Shown: positions 1 through 9,240 of the stretch, one piece after another
Layout: every line of letters begins with the position of its first letter
Position numbering within the stretch: position 1 is the first letter of the stretch
Source: Trichomonas tenax
Lineage: Eukaryota; Parabasalia; Trichomonadida; Trichomonadidae
Reading direction: 5' to 3'
Assembly: GCA_023091735.1 (NCBI GenBank)
Contig: JALKBU010000804.1
Location: forward strand, 1 to 24,026
DNA: 24,026 bases
Notes under the pieces: generated by a model
The model's database searches: none
What the model saw: the letters and a program-made list of their open reading frames with translations, nothing else
What the model was told of the DNA's origin: nothing
Program-made: the position numbers and the translations under genes

Positions 1-363
1 CTTTTTTACTTATTAAAAATTAAATAATAAAAAAATTAACTTAGTTTTTCCCCACTATATATATTAGTTATTGTCCCCACTATATATAGTTACAAAAAGT
101 GGCATATAACCCCCTGAGTCTACTACTGTTATGAAAATTTTAATATATTTTTTTTTTTTCTCTAATAAATAATTATGACAACAGTTCAAAATCTTAATTC
201 TAATTGTTTTATGAATTATTAAGAATATTTCAACTTCTGATAAAAAATTAAGCCAATTACTCACAAAGATAACACGTAGTTATATATATCTAAAAAATCT
301 TAAGAAATTTAATAAATATTCTTTATATACAAGCTTTTAACGTTATGTTAGTTAAAAACTCTA

Positions 364-386
364 TGTCATGTAAAGTTTACATGACA
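364..386. repeat. 23-bp palindrome of the TTTACATGACA family
   Basis: The arms TGTCATGTAAA and TTTACATGACA are exact reverse complements around a single central G. Each arm matches a motif that recurs in other spacers of this window, namely near 1826-1855, 3901, 11317-11386, 13655-13683 and 18875-18943. The role is unknown. It could be a binding site for a dimeric regulator or a remnant of a small inverted-repeat element. Confidence 0.75.
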
Positions 387-595
387 GTTTTGCCGAATGA
401 AAAATAGATACATTTAAAGAAACTTGAGTTTTTAAATAAGGTTATCATCTGGATATACATGAATGTCGATAATATGAGGAAGTCAGTGATGGCATGTGCG
501 GATATGACTCGTGCGTCATGATCCTCTAAAGCTATTTTTAGAAATTAATGAGATGAGGATGTAAATATTAGGGAAGTTATGATTATGGATATTCT

Positions 596-656
596 CAGAG
601 TGGGGATTTTTTGGGGTTGGACAAAATTTTGGACTACCCCGAAAAATCACACTCTG
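596..656. repeat. 61-bp near-perfect inverted repeat (hairpin)
   Basis: The left arm runs from CAGAGTG through GATTTTT, GGGGT and GGAC. The right arm is its reverse complement, running through GGACT, ACCCC, GAAAAATC and CACTCTG. There are only a few mismatches or one-base slips, and the centre is AAAATTTT. It lies about 66 bp beyond the stop codon of the minus-strand glycosyltransferase gene, so it could be part of that gene's 3' flank or a tiny MITE-like insertion. Confidence 0.75.
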
Positions 657-721
657 TATACTACTATATAAACATGTTTTATTTATAAATTATAGAAACA
701 ACTATAAATTAACAAACAAAT

Positions 722-1807
722 TTAAGACCAGAGTGGTCTACAGAGCCCTTTTGGCAATGATTCGAGGCAATGATCGGAGCTATCCAAAAACCATAAATTG
801 TTGTCCTTCATTTTTCCTGCTTTCTGATTTGGAGATCCAAGACCTCCAAAATGGCACCAAAGAGGTGAAGACATGTTGATCTTACGTGCTTCCTTCCAGA
901 AAACGCGCTTAAGAGTGGATGAACCTAAAACAGGGCCTTTTGCTTCAACTCCGAAAACAGGATTTACGTATCTGATCTTGAAAGCTGGATTTTCTTGATC
1001 CAAGAAATACTGGTTTAGCTGTATTGTAAGTGTATCGCCATAAGAACGCGATGAAGGTAATTTATTTATCAATTCAAGGAGTGCTTGCGATTCTGTGTAC
1101 TCAAACTGATCAATTTTCTCTTCCCAGATGTTCATAAAACTCCTCAAGATTGGTGTTGATTGATAATGAGCAAAATTCAAGTTAATTCCCCATTTCGAAG
1201 GATCTTTCGAAGGCAAAACTGGTTCTGTTATTGAATCGATGGATGCTTCGATATCAGTATCAAATGAAAATGCAATTAACGGATTTGAGAAGAAAACGAT
1301 ATCTGAGTCTGCTAAAGTGACATCTGTTGTGTTTTGAACGACAAATTTAACAGCCTTAAATTTAGCCTTGATTAGTTCGATGAATTCATTATCATTTGAT
1401 GGATTAATTGGCTTGATAACTTGTTCATTGGGGAAATAAACAGTATTTGCACCGTATTCGAGCATATTCAGATATGAAATCTTATCTGTTGCAACGACAA
1501 TAATTCTTTCTCGAGGAATATTCGTTTTCCAGAGAGAACAAAGCGCATTTCGTGTTAATCTGATCATTCCTGCATTTGTGACGAACATCATGATGTCTCT
1601 GCGGTTTGTATTATCGTTTACCGACGATTTCATGATCATTAAATGAAGATCGTCTTTGAATTTCGATTCTGAAACAGGATGATCGAAATTAAAGCAACCG
1701 AGAATGATTCCATCTGTAGAGCCGTAAAACAGAACAACGACAAACGAAGAAAGAATCGCTAGAACAGATATTGTCCATATCCAGAAATTCGATTTCGGCT
1801 CTTCCAT
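722..1807 (-). CDS. Type II membrane glycosyltransferase (GT77 / nucleotide-diphospho-sugar transferase-like)
   Basis: The 361-residue protein has a short cytosolic N-terminus, one hydrophobic segment at about residues 8-28 (signal anchor), and a lumenal domain. In that domain LADSDIVFFSNP places a DxD-type motif at D167-S168-D169. The D-x-D followed by hydrophobic residues and an N/D-P pair is the pattern of the Nucleotid_trans/GT77 fold, where it binds a metal and the nucleotide-sugar. A WCHFGG segment near the C-terminus may line the active site. The inferred role is Golgi transfer of a sugar to a surface glycoconjugate; donor and acceptor cannot be read. I chose the ATG at 1807 because TCAAAA directly precedes it; the frame is open upstream only from a TTG. 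The stop reads TAAA. TTTACATGTCA occurs twice just upstream. Confidence 0.8.
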   Translation of the reverse strand: MEEPKSNFWIWTISVLAILSSFVVVLFYGSTDGIILGCFNFDHPVSESKFKDDLHLMIMKSSVNDNTNRRDIMMFVTNAGMIRLTRNALCSLWKTNIPRERIIVVATDKISYLNMLEYGANTVYFPNEQVIKPINPSNDNEFIELIKAKFKAVKFVVQNTTDVTLADSDIVFFSNPLIAFSFDTDIEASIDSITEPVLPSKDPSKWGINLNFAHYQSTPILRSFMNIWEEKIDQFEYTESQALLELINKLPSSRSYGDTLTIQLNQYFLDQENPAFKIRYVNPVFGVEAKGPVLGSSTLKRVFWKEARKINMSSPLWCHFGGLGSPNQKAGKMKDNNLWFLDSSDHCLESLPKGLCRPLWS

Positions 1808-1813
1808 TTTTGA
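1808..1813 (-). promoter_or_regulatory. Initiator-like TCAAAA at the glycosyltransferase start codon
   Basis: TCAAAA lies directly before the ATG on the minus strand. The same TC plus A-run context is found at three other gene starts in this window (kinase, surface protein, Nap1). Trichomonad promoters are known to carry a TCA-type initiator close to the ATG, so this may be the transcription start. That reading is an inference. Confidence 0.5.
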
Positions 1814-1825
1814 CACTTTTATTAT

Positions 1826-1855
1826 TTTACATGTCAAACTATTTTTTACATGTCA
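1826..1855. promoter_or_regulatory. Tandem pair of TTTACATGTCA motifs upstream of the glycosyltransferase
   Basis: TTTACATGTCA occurs at 1826-1836 and again at 1845-1855, 19 bp apart, within about 50 bp of the chosen start codon. Related motifs lie about 200 bp upstream of the kinase gene and 55-120 bp upstream of the gene starting at 18821. Function is unproven. A regulatory site is the simplest reading. Confidence 0.45.
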
Positions 1856-2004
1856 AATATTTTATTCAACTTGAAAAATAAAAATTCTGACATCACCTAG
1901 GCATACAATCGTCAGGCCTATATTGAACTTAACATTTCGTTCAAATGAAATGACATGCTAATCTCAAATCATCATGTTGAAATCAAACTTTAATTAATAG
2001 TCAA

Positions 2005-2800
2005 CTTGATTGCAGTAATACTTTGAACCAAATTTTGATTAAAGTTTTTTGTAGATGTAATTTCGTCATAAAGAAGGAACCACTACTGCGTATATATATT
2101 ATTCTTGACGGTGATGTATTTATCTGAAGAATGGATTCAATTATGGTAAAACTCCACTCCATAGTGCTCCAAATGCGTGATGAATCGCTACCAAAGAGAG
2201 ATGAGATTGCCTTTTGATGCAATAGCTGCTGGAACCATCTTGGTGGATCGCAAGGATTGGCCCCTTTATTTCAATTCATTACAGCGCAAAGAGAAGAACA
2301 CAATTTCAAGGCCAGTTACACAAATTTACGTTGGCCCTGAAATATGGCCATTTGAATTAAATTCACACAAGAAGATTAATAAAAATAGAGTTTGGAAAGA
2401 TAACAAAGAAAACTCACTTATATCTACAATAGAGAGCAAATTAAGTGATTTCATCGCCGTAAAACTTGCTGAATTCATCACTCGCTACATTCTCCCTAAA
2501 GACAAAGTTGAAGCAAATAATATCAAGATCAATACAACGCAATCCCTGATTTGCAAGCACAACAAGAAAGTTTGCGAGGTTTTACATCAAATAATACATG
2601 AAATTAGACTCAGATTCCCTTCTTTAGAGTTTAACTAAGAGAACGATTATGAGTCTATTCTGGAAGAATTGCAAAGACTCCAAAGAAGGAGAAGACCAAT
2701 CATGAAGAGGAGAAAACGAAGGGTTGCTCATATAGCTGATGAAAATTTCCTCTATGTATTTAACAAAAGGATCAGAATTAGATCCATCTCTATTTATTAA
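2005..2800 (+). pseudogene. Decayed gene of unknown family, with two stops and a frameshift
   Basis: A continuous protein-like reading can be followed through three lesions. The first frame runs from about 2005, contains a TGA at 2125-2127 and ends near 2214 with ESLPKRDEIAF. A single extra T in the TTTT run at 2212-2215 shifts to the next frame, which continues DAIAAGTILVDRKDWPLYF. An in-frame TAA sits at 2636-2638, after which the same frame continues (ENDYESILEELQRLQ, then RRRRP and KRRKRR) to TAA at 2798-2800, which reads TAAAA. About 265 codons in all. The Arg/Lys-rich C-terminus resembles a nuclear localisation or nucleic-acid-binding tail. I do not recognise the family. The part from about 2177 to 2638 stays open for 153 codons. 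Confidence 0.6.
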
Positions 2801-2885
2801 AAGAGCCTCGAAGTATCAGTAAAAAGTTTATATATAAATAGATGTTTTGCATAACTTTCAACACATGTTGTATAAATATAAATGA

Positions 2886-3401
2886 TTGAAGAAGAAAGAT
2901 TATAGTGAACAGAGAAGAAAAGCAGCAGAAGCTAGCTATAACTCTGATTTCGCGATAACAGACATCGCATTGAGATCCACATCTCAAACCATGGTCGAGG
3001 CGACAATGGGTGAAAACTCGACGCCAACAATCAATACCGACATCCATAAAAGGCAGCTACAGCGTGACATCAGTCGAAATTCACATCACAATTCAGTAAT
3101 GCGTCTGTATAACCTGATTTGCGCACTTACTAACGTGATTGGAGCTACGCTGACAGAGTTGCCGCAGGCTGCACAGAAAAGGGTTCTTATGACTCAATCC
3201 AAAGGTCAACACCGCCCCAAAGATGATGAAGAAGGCAAACAATCCATGCATTTGAAGGGTACAAAGACGCTACCTAGAGGAGAAGATAACCATTTGCCGC
3301 AGGAAGAAAAAGGCACACTGATTGAAGGGACATACTCAATGAACGTGGAAATCCTCCCAGCATCCTCACTCCCAGTACATGCTGGTTGCGCCGCAACATG
3401 A
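2886..3401 (+). other. Unrecognised GC-richer block with a 171-codon open frame
   Basis: The frame opens at a TTG with no ATG near the start, and no initiator-like context is present. The translation is hydrophilic, rich in K, E, H, Q and T, and lacks any motif I know. The stretch from about 2900 to 3560 is visibly richer in G and C than the neighbouring spacers. Two short repeats of GGTTCGGYACAC occur just after the frame, near 3405 and 3514. This may be a relic of a repeated element or foreign insertion. I do not claim that it is expressed. Confidence 0.25.
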
Positions 3402-4096
3402 TCCAGGTTCGGCACACTGATCTCTCATGAGATCACATCCCCTCATTTCTTGATGAAAGTATACTGATCAACAAAAGAAACCAATGTACTCAGTACATAA
3501 TCTAACCTGCGAAGGTTCGGTACACAACTCCTATAACATTTCGAGTAAACTTTTCTCGTCCCGCCACTGGCTCTTTTTCCTTTTTCTCTCAATCTTTATG
3601 TAAATATCAGAAATTGATTTTTGTAGTTTTGTTAATTTTAATTATGAGTTCATTATTTGCAACGAATATAAATACTAAATTCATCATTGGAAAAATTTTA
3701 TCTTGGTTTTTAAATTTTTCCAACAATTTATTTTTTGAAAACAAACAACGTTTTAAAACTTACTGTAGTTCGAAATTTCATTATTTTAGAATGTTTTTCC
3801 TAACCTTTATTTTCTGACAAATATATTCAATTATGTTGCTTTACTTGACATATTCCTCAGAAAAATTTCTATTTTTGAGTTTATTTCAAACTACTTTAAA
3901 ATTACATGTCAAAAAATCTACTCTTGTTACTTTCCCTTAATTTCTTTATATTTTGTAATAGATCTCTTATTCGCTCCATAATCTTCACTGAAATTTTTCA
4001 TTTCACCTCCGAGTTATCACGAAATTTCAAATATAAGGTCTGTGTCATTAACATATTCTAAATTTACATTAAAAACGTCAACAAATGAAAAAGTTG
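3402..4096. other. Spacer upstream of the kinase gene
   Basis: No gene is supported. The first 150 bp continue the GC-richer block, with a short palindrome ATGTACTCAGTACAT near 3484. The rest is AT-rich. ATTACATGTCA at 3901-3911 belongs to the recurring intergenic motif and lies about 200 bp before the kinase start. Confidence 0.6.
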
Positions 4097-4104
4097 TCAA
4101 AAAA
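4097..4104 (+). promoter_or_regulatory. Initiator-like TCAAAAAA at the kinase start codon
   Basis: TC plus six A runs directly into the ATG at 4105, exactly as at 16589-16596 and, on the other strand, at 22619-22626. This repeated context decides the start: the open frame extends upstream only from a GTG at 4042, and an ATG at 4085 is out of frame. Confidence 0.55.
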
Positions 4105-7100
4105 ATGGCTGCTGTGACTGATTTAACTTTCGTACAATGGTTCAAAAACATTCACACAGACATTTTCGGTGTTTTCCAATTTTACAGGAACATCTACTGC
4201 CACCGCGCGAAGATGGCGTTCTTGTGTACACAATTAAGTAATTTCCAAAAGAAGATGAACCCAAATCAGTTCCCTGCTGAGTTCCCAACGCCAGCCCAGA
4301 TTCAGGTACTGAGAGATATCTTGAAATTAATCGCAGAACTTCGTCAATTATTCAGCTTTTTAGATGCGAACCATTTTTACGAGTTAATAACAAAAGCTGA
4401 TGCAACATACGTCAAAGTTTTTACAGATAAATTCAGAGAAGAGTTTAACAAGCTCTGTGGTACTTTTTCATTTATTCAACAAAATCCTTTACCAAGTGAT
4501 CCATCACAAGAGATAACAGACGACAGAGCGGACTGCACTGATATTATTAAACGCATCAGCGAGATTATCCAATCAAGGCAGCTCGCTTCTGAACAAAATC
4601 AAATTTTCGTGCAGAGATTGAATGAATATCAACAGTTGCTCAACTCCCTCTCGACAACGCAATTACCAGGAAACTTCCAAACCAATAACTTAAACGGCGC
4701 GCAATTAAGAGAAAGGTTAGATCTCGACAACAAGTTCTATTTGCCAAAGAATGACTTCGTTATCAAGAAGAAGATCGGATCTGGTGGTTTCGCTGATGTT
4801 TATGAAGGTATTCAAAAAAGCACACAAAAAGTCGTCGCCATTAAGATTTTGCACAACAACGAAATCAGTGAAGCTTTGTTCACATCGTTCAAGAGAGAAA
4901 TCGAGATCCAGGCGAGAATGAACAACTTCGCAATTTTGCCATTAGTCGGTGTCTGTCTCGAAGCTCCCTTCTACATTGCCACTGAATTCATGCCAAAAGA
5001 CTGCTTGTTCAAGAGGCTTCACGCTCCAAACAAACTCGATCCAACACAAAGAACAATCATTGCATTAGGTATCGCTGTTGGTTTGGCTTACATGCACAGA
5101 CTGAAGTACATCCACAGAGATATTAAGTCTTTGAATATCCTTCTCGACGCTGATGACTATCCAAAGATTATCGATTTTGGTATGTCAAGATTGCTTCCAA
5201 ATGGCAAGGAACTGATGACAGGCGGTATTGGTACAGCACAGTGGGAAGCTCCAGAAGTTATCAACAACATGCCATACACAGAAAAGGCCGATGTTTATTC
5301 ATACGGTATTCTTCTTTGGGAAATTCTCACATGCGACCTTCCATTCCGTAACTTGACACAGATGCAGGTTGCTATGGGTGTCGTCTCCAATGGCATCAGA
5401 CCAGTCATTCCAAACGTCGCTCCACCAAAGATTATCAAGATGATTAAGCTCTGCTGGGATCAGGATCCAAACAGACGTCCAACAATGGAATCTGTTGCCC
5501 GCGCCATCGCATGCGGAGAAGTTATCTTCCCAGGTACAAGAATTGCCGATGTTCAGGGTTATATCGCACGCTTTGGAGATGATCCAATTCTTTCATCTGT
5601 CGCGGAGAAGAACAAGGCTGCAGCACAACAGCCAGGCAACATCAACTCAGGCGAGTTCAACAACGTCCCACACCAGCCACCGACAAACTACAGAAGCAGA
5701 GCGATGACAAGGATCGACAAAGAGTCACCGCATATAAAGAGCAACCACAGACACTCCATCCAGTCCAAGAACACAACACCACCAGATCAGGTTAAGGTCA
5801 CCAACTTAATCGATATGAACAAGCCAAACGCGGCTTTGATTCCAGGATTGATTGATCTTCTTAAGGGACAGCAGCAGGAAACAATCATCAACTATCTCAT
5901 TACAATGTCAAGCAACAAGGACTGGTGTGTCACTCTCAAGGAGTCCGACATCTTCAAGATCTTAATCGATCTCTTGAACACATCACAGAACCCAGTAATT
6001 GTTCAGAAGATCTACACAATCTTGTGCCACTTCTTCACCAATGGTATCGACTTGTCTGATGGCATTGAGGCCGTCTTCTCTTCATTCCAGAGACTCGGTA
6101 ACACGTCAATGGCAGACGTCTTGATTTTGATCATCGGTGCTATCGCCATCGGCAGAGGTCCACCAACGAACGAGGTATTCATCCAGAAGGTTGCTGCATT
6201 CCTTCAGGCAGGCAACATGAACTGCAGAATGAACACAATCAAGGTCCTCGAGCAGATCATTTGGAAGTCCCAGAACTTGAAGCAGTTCTCGATCATCTTC
6301 GCTCCATCTATCGCCAACCTTATTCCAAAGGGTGAGATCCTTTCCCAGACAATAAACATCATTTGCCACTTAGTTATCAACGGACAGCTCGCGAAGGAGT
6401 TCGTCGATGCTGGCGGTTTGGTCTCCATTCTCCAACTCTTAATTCCATCTGATTCTTCAGCAGAGGCTCTCAACCCAGAAGACAAGCATAAGGTATTCCT
6501 TATATTGTCCGCTGTTGTTAAAGTTCCAATTCCAGAGGAGCAGCTCCTCAAGTTTAGCGAGTTACTTGCTGTCGCACAAAGAATCTTATCACCAGCTGAG
6601 ATCCTTTCATTCATCGCCTGCACAAGCTTCGCTTTCATGAAGTACGACTTGTCTCCAATGATTCTCACAAAGTTCACAGCATTCGTTATTTCATGCTACC
6701 AGGCCGAGGATCCAAGGATTGTTCTCATCGCTCTTAAGATATCATTCTTCTTCCTTCAGGCACCAGAAACGCGCAAACCATTCCTTCAAATGGGTCTTGA
6801 GTACACAAGATTACTTGATCCTCAGGTTCCATCCATTGCTGCTGTTGCTGCTTCATGCTTGATTCAGGTCTATTCCGCACTTGAAGGTGACAACTATTTG
6901 GAGTTACTTAATGAGCAGTTGTTCAAGTTCTTGTTCTACAGCCTTCAGTCTGAGTTCGAGTTGACACCATACGCATTGAGACTCTTCGGTACAATCTCTC
7001 TTTCGTACGATGGCGCAAACTTCTTGAACAATAACAACATCCCACATCTTGCTGGCAACTTCATGTGCTCTTCCACACCTGAGTTCAGGTTGCTCGGCTT

Positions 7101-7623
7101 CCAGGCATTCACAGCATTCGTTGTCACATATCCAATGTCTGAAACAGCTCTTGCTGCAACAAACCTTGCAACACAGAACCTCAACGACAAGGATCTCGCA
7201 CCATATCCACTGTTGATGCTGTCCTCCCTCATCGTTTGCCCTGTTGCTGCAGTCAACATTGCACCAAACATCGGCAATCTCATCCAACTCCTGGATTACT
7301 GCGATCCTTCGCACAAGCCTCTAATTCTTCAGGCATTAACGAAGATATTCGGTACACTCGAAGCAAGAGACTACTTCACAGACGTCGAAGCACTCACGCA
7401 GCTGTTCAACAAAGCTGACCAATTCTTCGGAACGCCGCAATGGTGGCCGCTTGTCGAGCTCATTGACATGGCAACTGGTACCAAAACTGGTTACGAAGCA
7501 GTTGCGAAGTCGACAGTCGCTCAACTTTTGAGGAATTCAATCCAATCAAAGAACATAACAAGAAAGCAGAAATGGCACATAAACAGAGTCTTCGTCAGAC
7601 TTGGACTCTCAGCAAGTGCTTAG
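4105..7623 (+). CDS. TKL-family protein kinase with C-terminal ARM/HEAT-like repeats
   Basis: The product is 1172 residues. Residues 1 to about 215 are a mostly helical N-terminal region. About 217-470 is a protein kinase domain of the tyrosine kinase-like (TKL) group: glycine loop GSGGFADV from G225, VAIK lysine K247, glutamate in FKREIEIQ, HRDIKSLN with D339, DFG at D357 and APE at 382-384. All key catalytic residues are present, so it should be active, probably on Ser/Thr. The DIKSLN loop and WEAPEV segment are TKL-like. A Q/N/P-rich linker (about 480-570) follows. From about 570 to the end are helical repeats of armadillo/HEAT type, likely a protein-binding platform. This architecture is common in trichomonads. 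The substrate is unknown. The stop is TAG, with TAAAA five bases later. Confidence 0.9.
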   Translation: MAAVTDLTFVQWFKNIHTDIFGVFQFYRNIYCHRAKMAFLCTQLSNFQKKMNPNQFPAEFPTPAQIQVLRDILKLIAELRQLFSFLDANHFYELITKADATYVKVFTDKFREEFNKLCGTFSFIQQNPLPSDPSQEITDDRADCTDIIKRISEIIQSRQLASEQNQIFVQRLNEYQQLLNSLSTTQLPGNFQTNNLNGAQLRERLDLDNKFYLPKNDFVIKKKIGSGGFADVYEGIQKSTQKVVAIKILHNNEISEALFTSFKREIEIQARMNNFAILPLVGVCLEAPFYIATEFMPKDCLFKRLHAPNKLDPTQRTIIALGIAVGLAYMHRLKYIHRDIKSLNILLDADDYPKIIDFGMSRLLPNGKELMTGGIGTAQWEAPEVINNMPYTEKADVYSYGILLWEILTCDLPFRNLTQMQVAMGVVSNGIRPVIPNVAPPKIIKMIKLCWDQDPNRRPTMESVARAIACGEVIFPGTRIADVQGYIARFGDDPILSSVAEKNKAAAQQPGNINSGEFNNVPHQPPTNYRSRAMTRIDKESPHIKSNHRHSIQSKNTTPPDQVKVTNLIDMNKPNAALIPGLIDLLKGQQQETIINYLITMSSNKDWCVTLKESDIFKILIDLLNTSQNPVIVQKIYTILCHFFTNGIDLSDGIEAVFSSFQRLGNTSMADVLILIIGAIAIGRGPPTNEVFIQKVAAFLQAGNMNCRMNTIKVLEQIIWKSQNLKQFSIIFAPSIANLIPKGEILSQTINIICHLVINGQLAKEFVDAGGLVSILQLLIPSDSSAEALNPEDKHKVFLILSAVVKVPIPEEQLLKFSELLAVAQRILSPAEILSFIACTSFAFMKYDLSPMILTKFTAFVISCYQAEDPRIVLIALKISFFFLQAPETRKPFLQMGLEYTRLLDPQVPSIAAVAASCLIQVYSALEGDNYLELLNEQLFKFLFYSLQSEFELTPYALRLFGTISLSYDGANFLNNNNIPHLAGNFMCSSTPEFRLLGFQAFTAFVVTYPMSETALAATNLATQNLNDKDLAPYPLLMLSSLIVCPVAAVNIAPNIGNLIQLLDYCDPSHKPLILQALTKIFGTLEARDYFTDVEALTQLFNKADQFFGTPQWWPLVELIDMATGTKTGYEAVAKSTVAQLLRNSIQSKNITRKQKWHINRVFVRLGLSASA

Positions 7624-7729
7624 TTTTAAAACGTTAAGATTTTACTGAAAATATTTAATATTTTGAATGAGAAGTCAACTGGTTTATCCTTTAAGGTTAT
7701 TTTAATGGAGTGAACGAACTTCATGATGA

Positions 7730-7936
7730 AGCTCCCATTCTCCAGATGTAGTACTTAAGGATTTATTGAGACACCATTCGATGTACAATGTATTGCTAAA
7801 CTATCTTATGCATAAACCAAAATATTCAAAAGAAATTTCAAAGTTTAGCGCTAATAAGCCACGAAACAAAGGCCACACCGCCAGAATAAGATCAACATTA
7901 TACACAGATATTATGAAAATCACATCTCTTGTTTAA
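7730..7936 (+). pseudogene. Possible relic ORF (68 codons), transposase-like at best
   Basis: The frame opens after a TGA and includes an ATG at 7781, giving 51 residues that begin MYNVLLNYLMHKPKYSKEIS and end at TAA 7934-7936, which again reads TAAA. The segment KPKYSKEISKFS resembles the N-terminal part of transposase-like proteins that are repeated in trichomonads. That resemblance is from memory of the style only and is weak. It could equally be a chance frame. Confidence 0.25.
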
Positions 7937-8349
7937 AAAATAATTTCACGATTTCAACAAAGACTTCATTTCAAAAAGAAAATATCTGAAGATTGTACGA
8001 AACATAATCAAGTTCGTCAAGTTTATACACAGTTTTTTCCACGTGTAACCTGAATTTACAAAAGATCAAATCTGCATCATACCTCCTCCGCCCGAAGCTG
8101 TTTCTAACGGAAATTGTATTCGGCTATACTTAACATCCATATACCTCAATGGACATAAAAATACTAGGTCCGAAATAATGTCACTACATCAAGGCTGAAT
8201 ACCCAATGATATCGTCCAACCCACAACAGAAGACTGTGATGAAACTTTTTCTGACTTATAGCACAACAATTTTTTTAATCGAGATATTAGTTTCTGATTC
8301 ATAATTACTCACTTATACTTGTTAAAATTTTGTTTTATGCCTGAGCTGA

Positions 8350-8380
8350 GATAATAATGCTGTGAGTACATTATTATCTT
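8350..8380. repeat. Hairpin with an 11-bp perfect stem
   Basis: AGATAATAATG and CATTATTATCT are exact reverse complements separated by 9 bases (CTGTGAGTA). It sits in the spacer between the kinase gene and the BspA-like fragment. No function is known. Confidence 0.6.
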
Positions 8381-8403
8381 GCTTTCCTTTTGGAAATCAG
8401 ATC

Positions 8404-8439
8404 AGATCATCTCCTTGTAGTGGAGATATCTGAGTATTA
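8404..8439. repeat. Hairpin, stem about 11 bp with one bulge
   Basis: CAGATCATCTCC and GGAGATATCTG pair around a short loop (TTGTAGT). It follows the previous hairpin within about 25 bp, so the two may belong to one structured or transposon-derived segment. Confidence 0.5.
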
Positions 8440-8544
8440 ATATTACTACACCCAAATTCAGGTTATACCAATATATCCTATACTTGTTTGAAAGCTCTAT
8501 CTAAACTCTTTTGATGAGAAAGAATTCGTACCATTTTCGTTCCT

Positions 8545-8614
8545 AAGGTGGCCCCTATATTTGAGGGCTTTTTAATTGTTTTTCCTCTCAATTCCTCTCA
8601 ATAAGGGCCACCTT
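8545..8614. repeat. 70-bp mini-element with GGTGGCCC-type terminal inverted repeats
   Basis: AAGGTGGCCC at 8545-8554 and GGGCCACCTT at 8605-8614 are exact reverse complements. The pairing continues inward imperfectly (CTATATTTGAG against CTCTCAATAAG). The GC-rich tips in AT-rich surroundings suggest a very small inverted-repeat element rather than chance. Confidence 0.6.
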
Positions 8615-8824
8615 TGGGCATACAGTTTATATACAGAAGATTAAACGACTTCAAACTCCTTTGACATATTAATTAATGATATTTTTTGGCATTTGATGTT
8701 AGTCCAAGAATCAAATATAGCAAACATTGGTGGATTACAATTTATAAATTTCAAGGTTAAATATGAAATCTGTCATTTTTTATAAAAGATGAAAAGATGA
8801 ATTTATGGGATATTGATTTGAACC

Positions 8825-9240
8825 ATGGTTTATGAGGACTCAATTACTGGTTTAAATTATGAATCTAGTCAGAAACTCGTCCTCACGGGCTGCATTGCAG
8901 GAAAAACTTCAATCAGTATTCCATCCTCTGTCAGAACTATCATTGGCGGAGACATGTATACAAAGAGTGCCCTTAAAAATTGCTACAGTACATTGACATC
9001 AGTTACCTTCGACGCGAACAGTCAAATCACGTCTATCTACACGTGGGTTTTTGCATATTCATCTGTGCAATCAGTTGATATGCGATCATGTTCTCTCTTG
9101 GAATATATTAACTTATCTCTATTTTCTAACTGCCAAAAACTCACAGATATTAAACTTCCACCAAATATCAATTCTTTGCAAACTTCCACAATATTTAAAT
9201 GTTGCGCCATTGATTATTCTATATTTCGTATTAGCACTAC
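8825..9240 (+). pseudogene. BspA-type leucine-rich repeat protein, 3'-truncated fragment
   Basis: The ATG at 8825 is preceded in frame by TGA. The N-terminal part SQKLVLTGCIAG, then ISIPSSVRTIIGG, then repeats such as LTSVTFDANSQITSIYTWVF and CQKLTDIKLPPNIN, is the LRR_5 (BspA/TpLRR) pattern common on trichomonad surfaces. About 1.5-2 further repeats are readable before the similarity fades near 9220-9240. The frame then stops at 9257-9259, where the plus strand has become the antisense of a second BspA-type fragment. No signal peptide or membrane anchor is present and no TCAAAA context precedes the ATG. This looks like a broken copy rather than a working gene. Confidence 0.7.

Larger units (their letters stand above)
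1..721. other. AT-rich spacer downstream of the glycosyltransferase gene
   Basis: No credible gene is seen. The only open frames are short and of the kind AT-rich sequence gives by chance. The stretch holds a short direct repeat (CCCCACTATATATA near 51-64 and again near 76-89), an 11-bp-arm palindrome at 364-386 and a long imperfect hairpin at 596-656, both listed separately. Confidence 0.7.
7624..8824. other. Spacer with a relic ORF and three hairpins
   Basis: No intact gene is seen. It holds a small possible relic frame at 7730-7936 and three inverted repeats at 8350-8380, about 8404-8439 and 8545-8614, each described separately. The remainder from 7940 to 8340 has a more mixed base composition than pure spacer and could be further decayed coding sequence, but I cannot follow a frame through it. 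Confidence 0.55.

Noticed and set aside
2001..2222. Minus-strand 73-codon frame
   Set aside because: It lies opposite the decayed gene, whose reading on the plus strand is more protein-like. The minus frame shows no motif or start context.
3405..3530. GGTTCGG sequences resembling a tRNA T-loop
   Set aside because: No acceptor, D-arm or anticodon stem can be built around either one.
4042..4104. Upstream GTG extension of the kinase
   Set aside because: A eukaryotic ATG at 4105 with the shared TCAAAAAA context is far more likely than a GTG start.
6106..7524. Several minus-strand frames of up to 157 codons inside the kinase gene
   Set aside because: They are antisense to a long, well-conserved coding region, are Cys/Ser-rich and share no family pattern.
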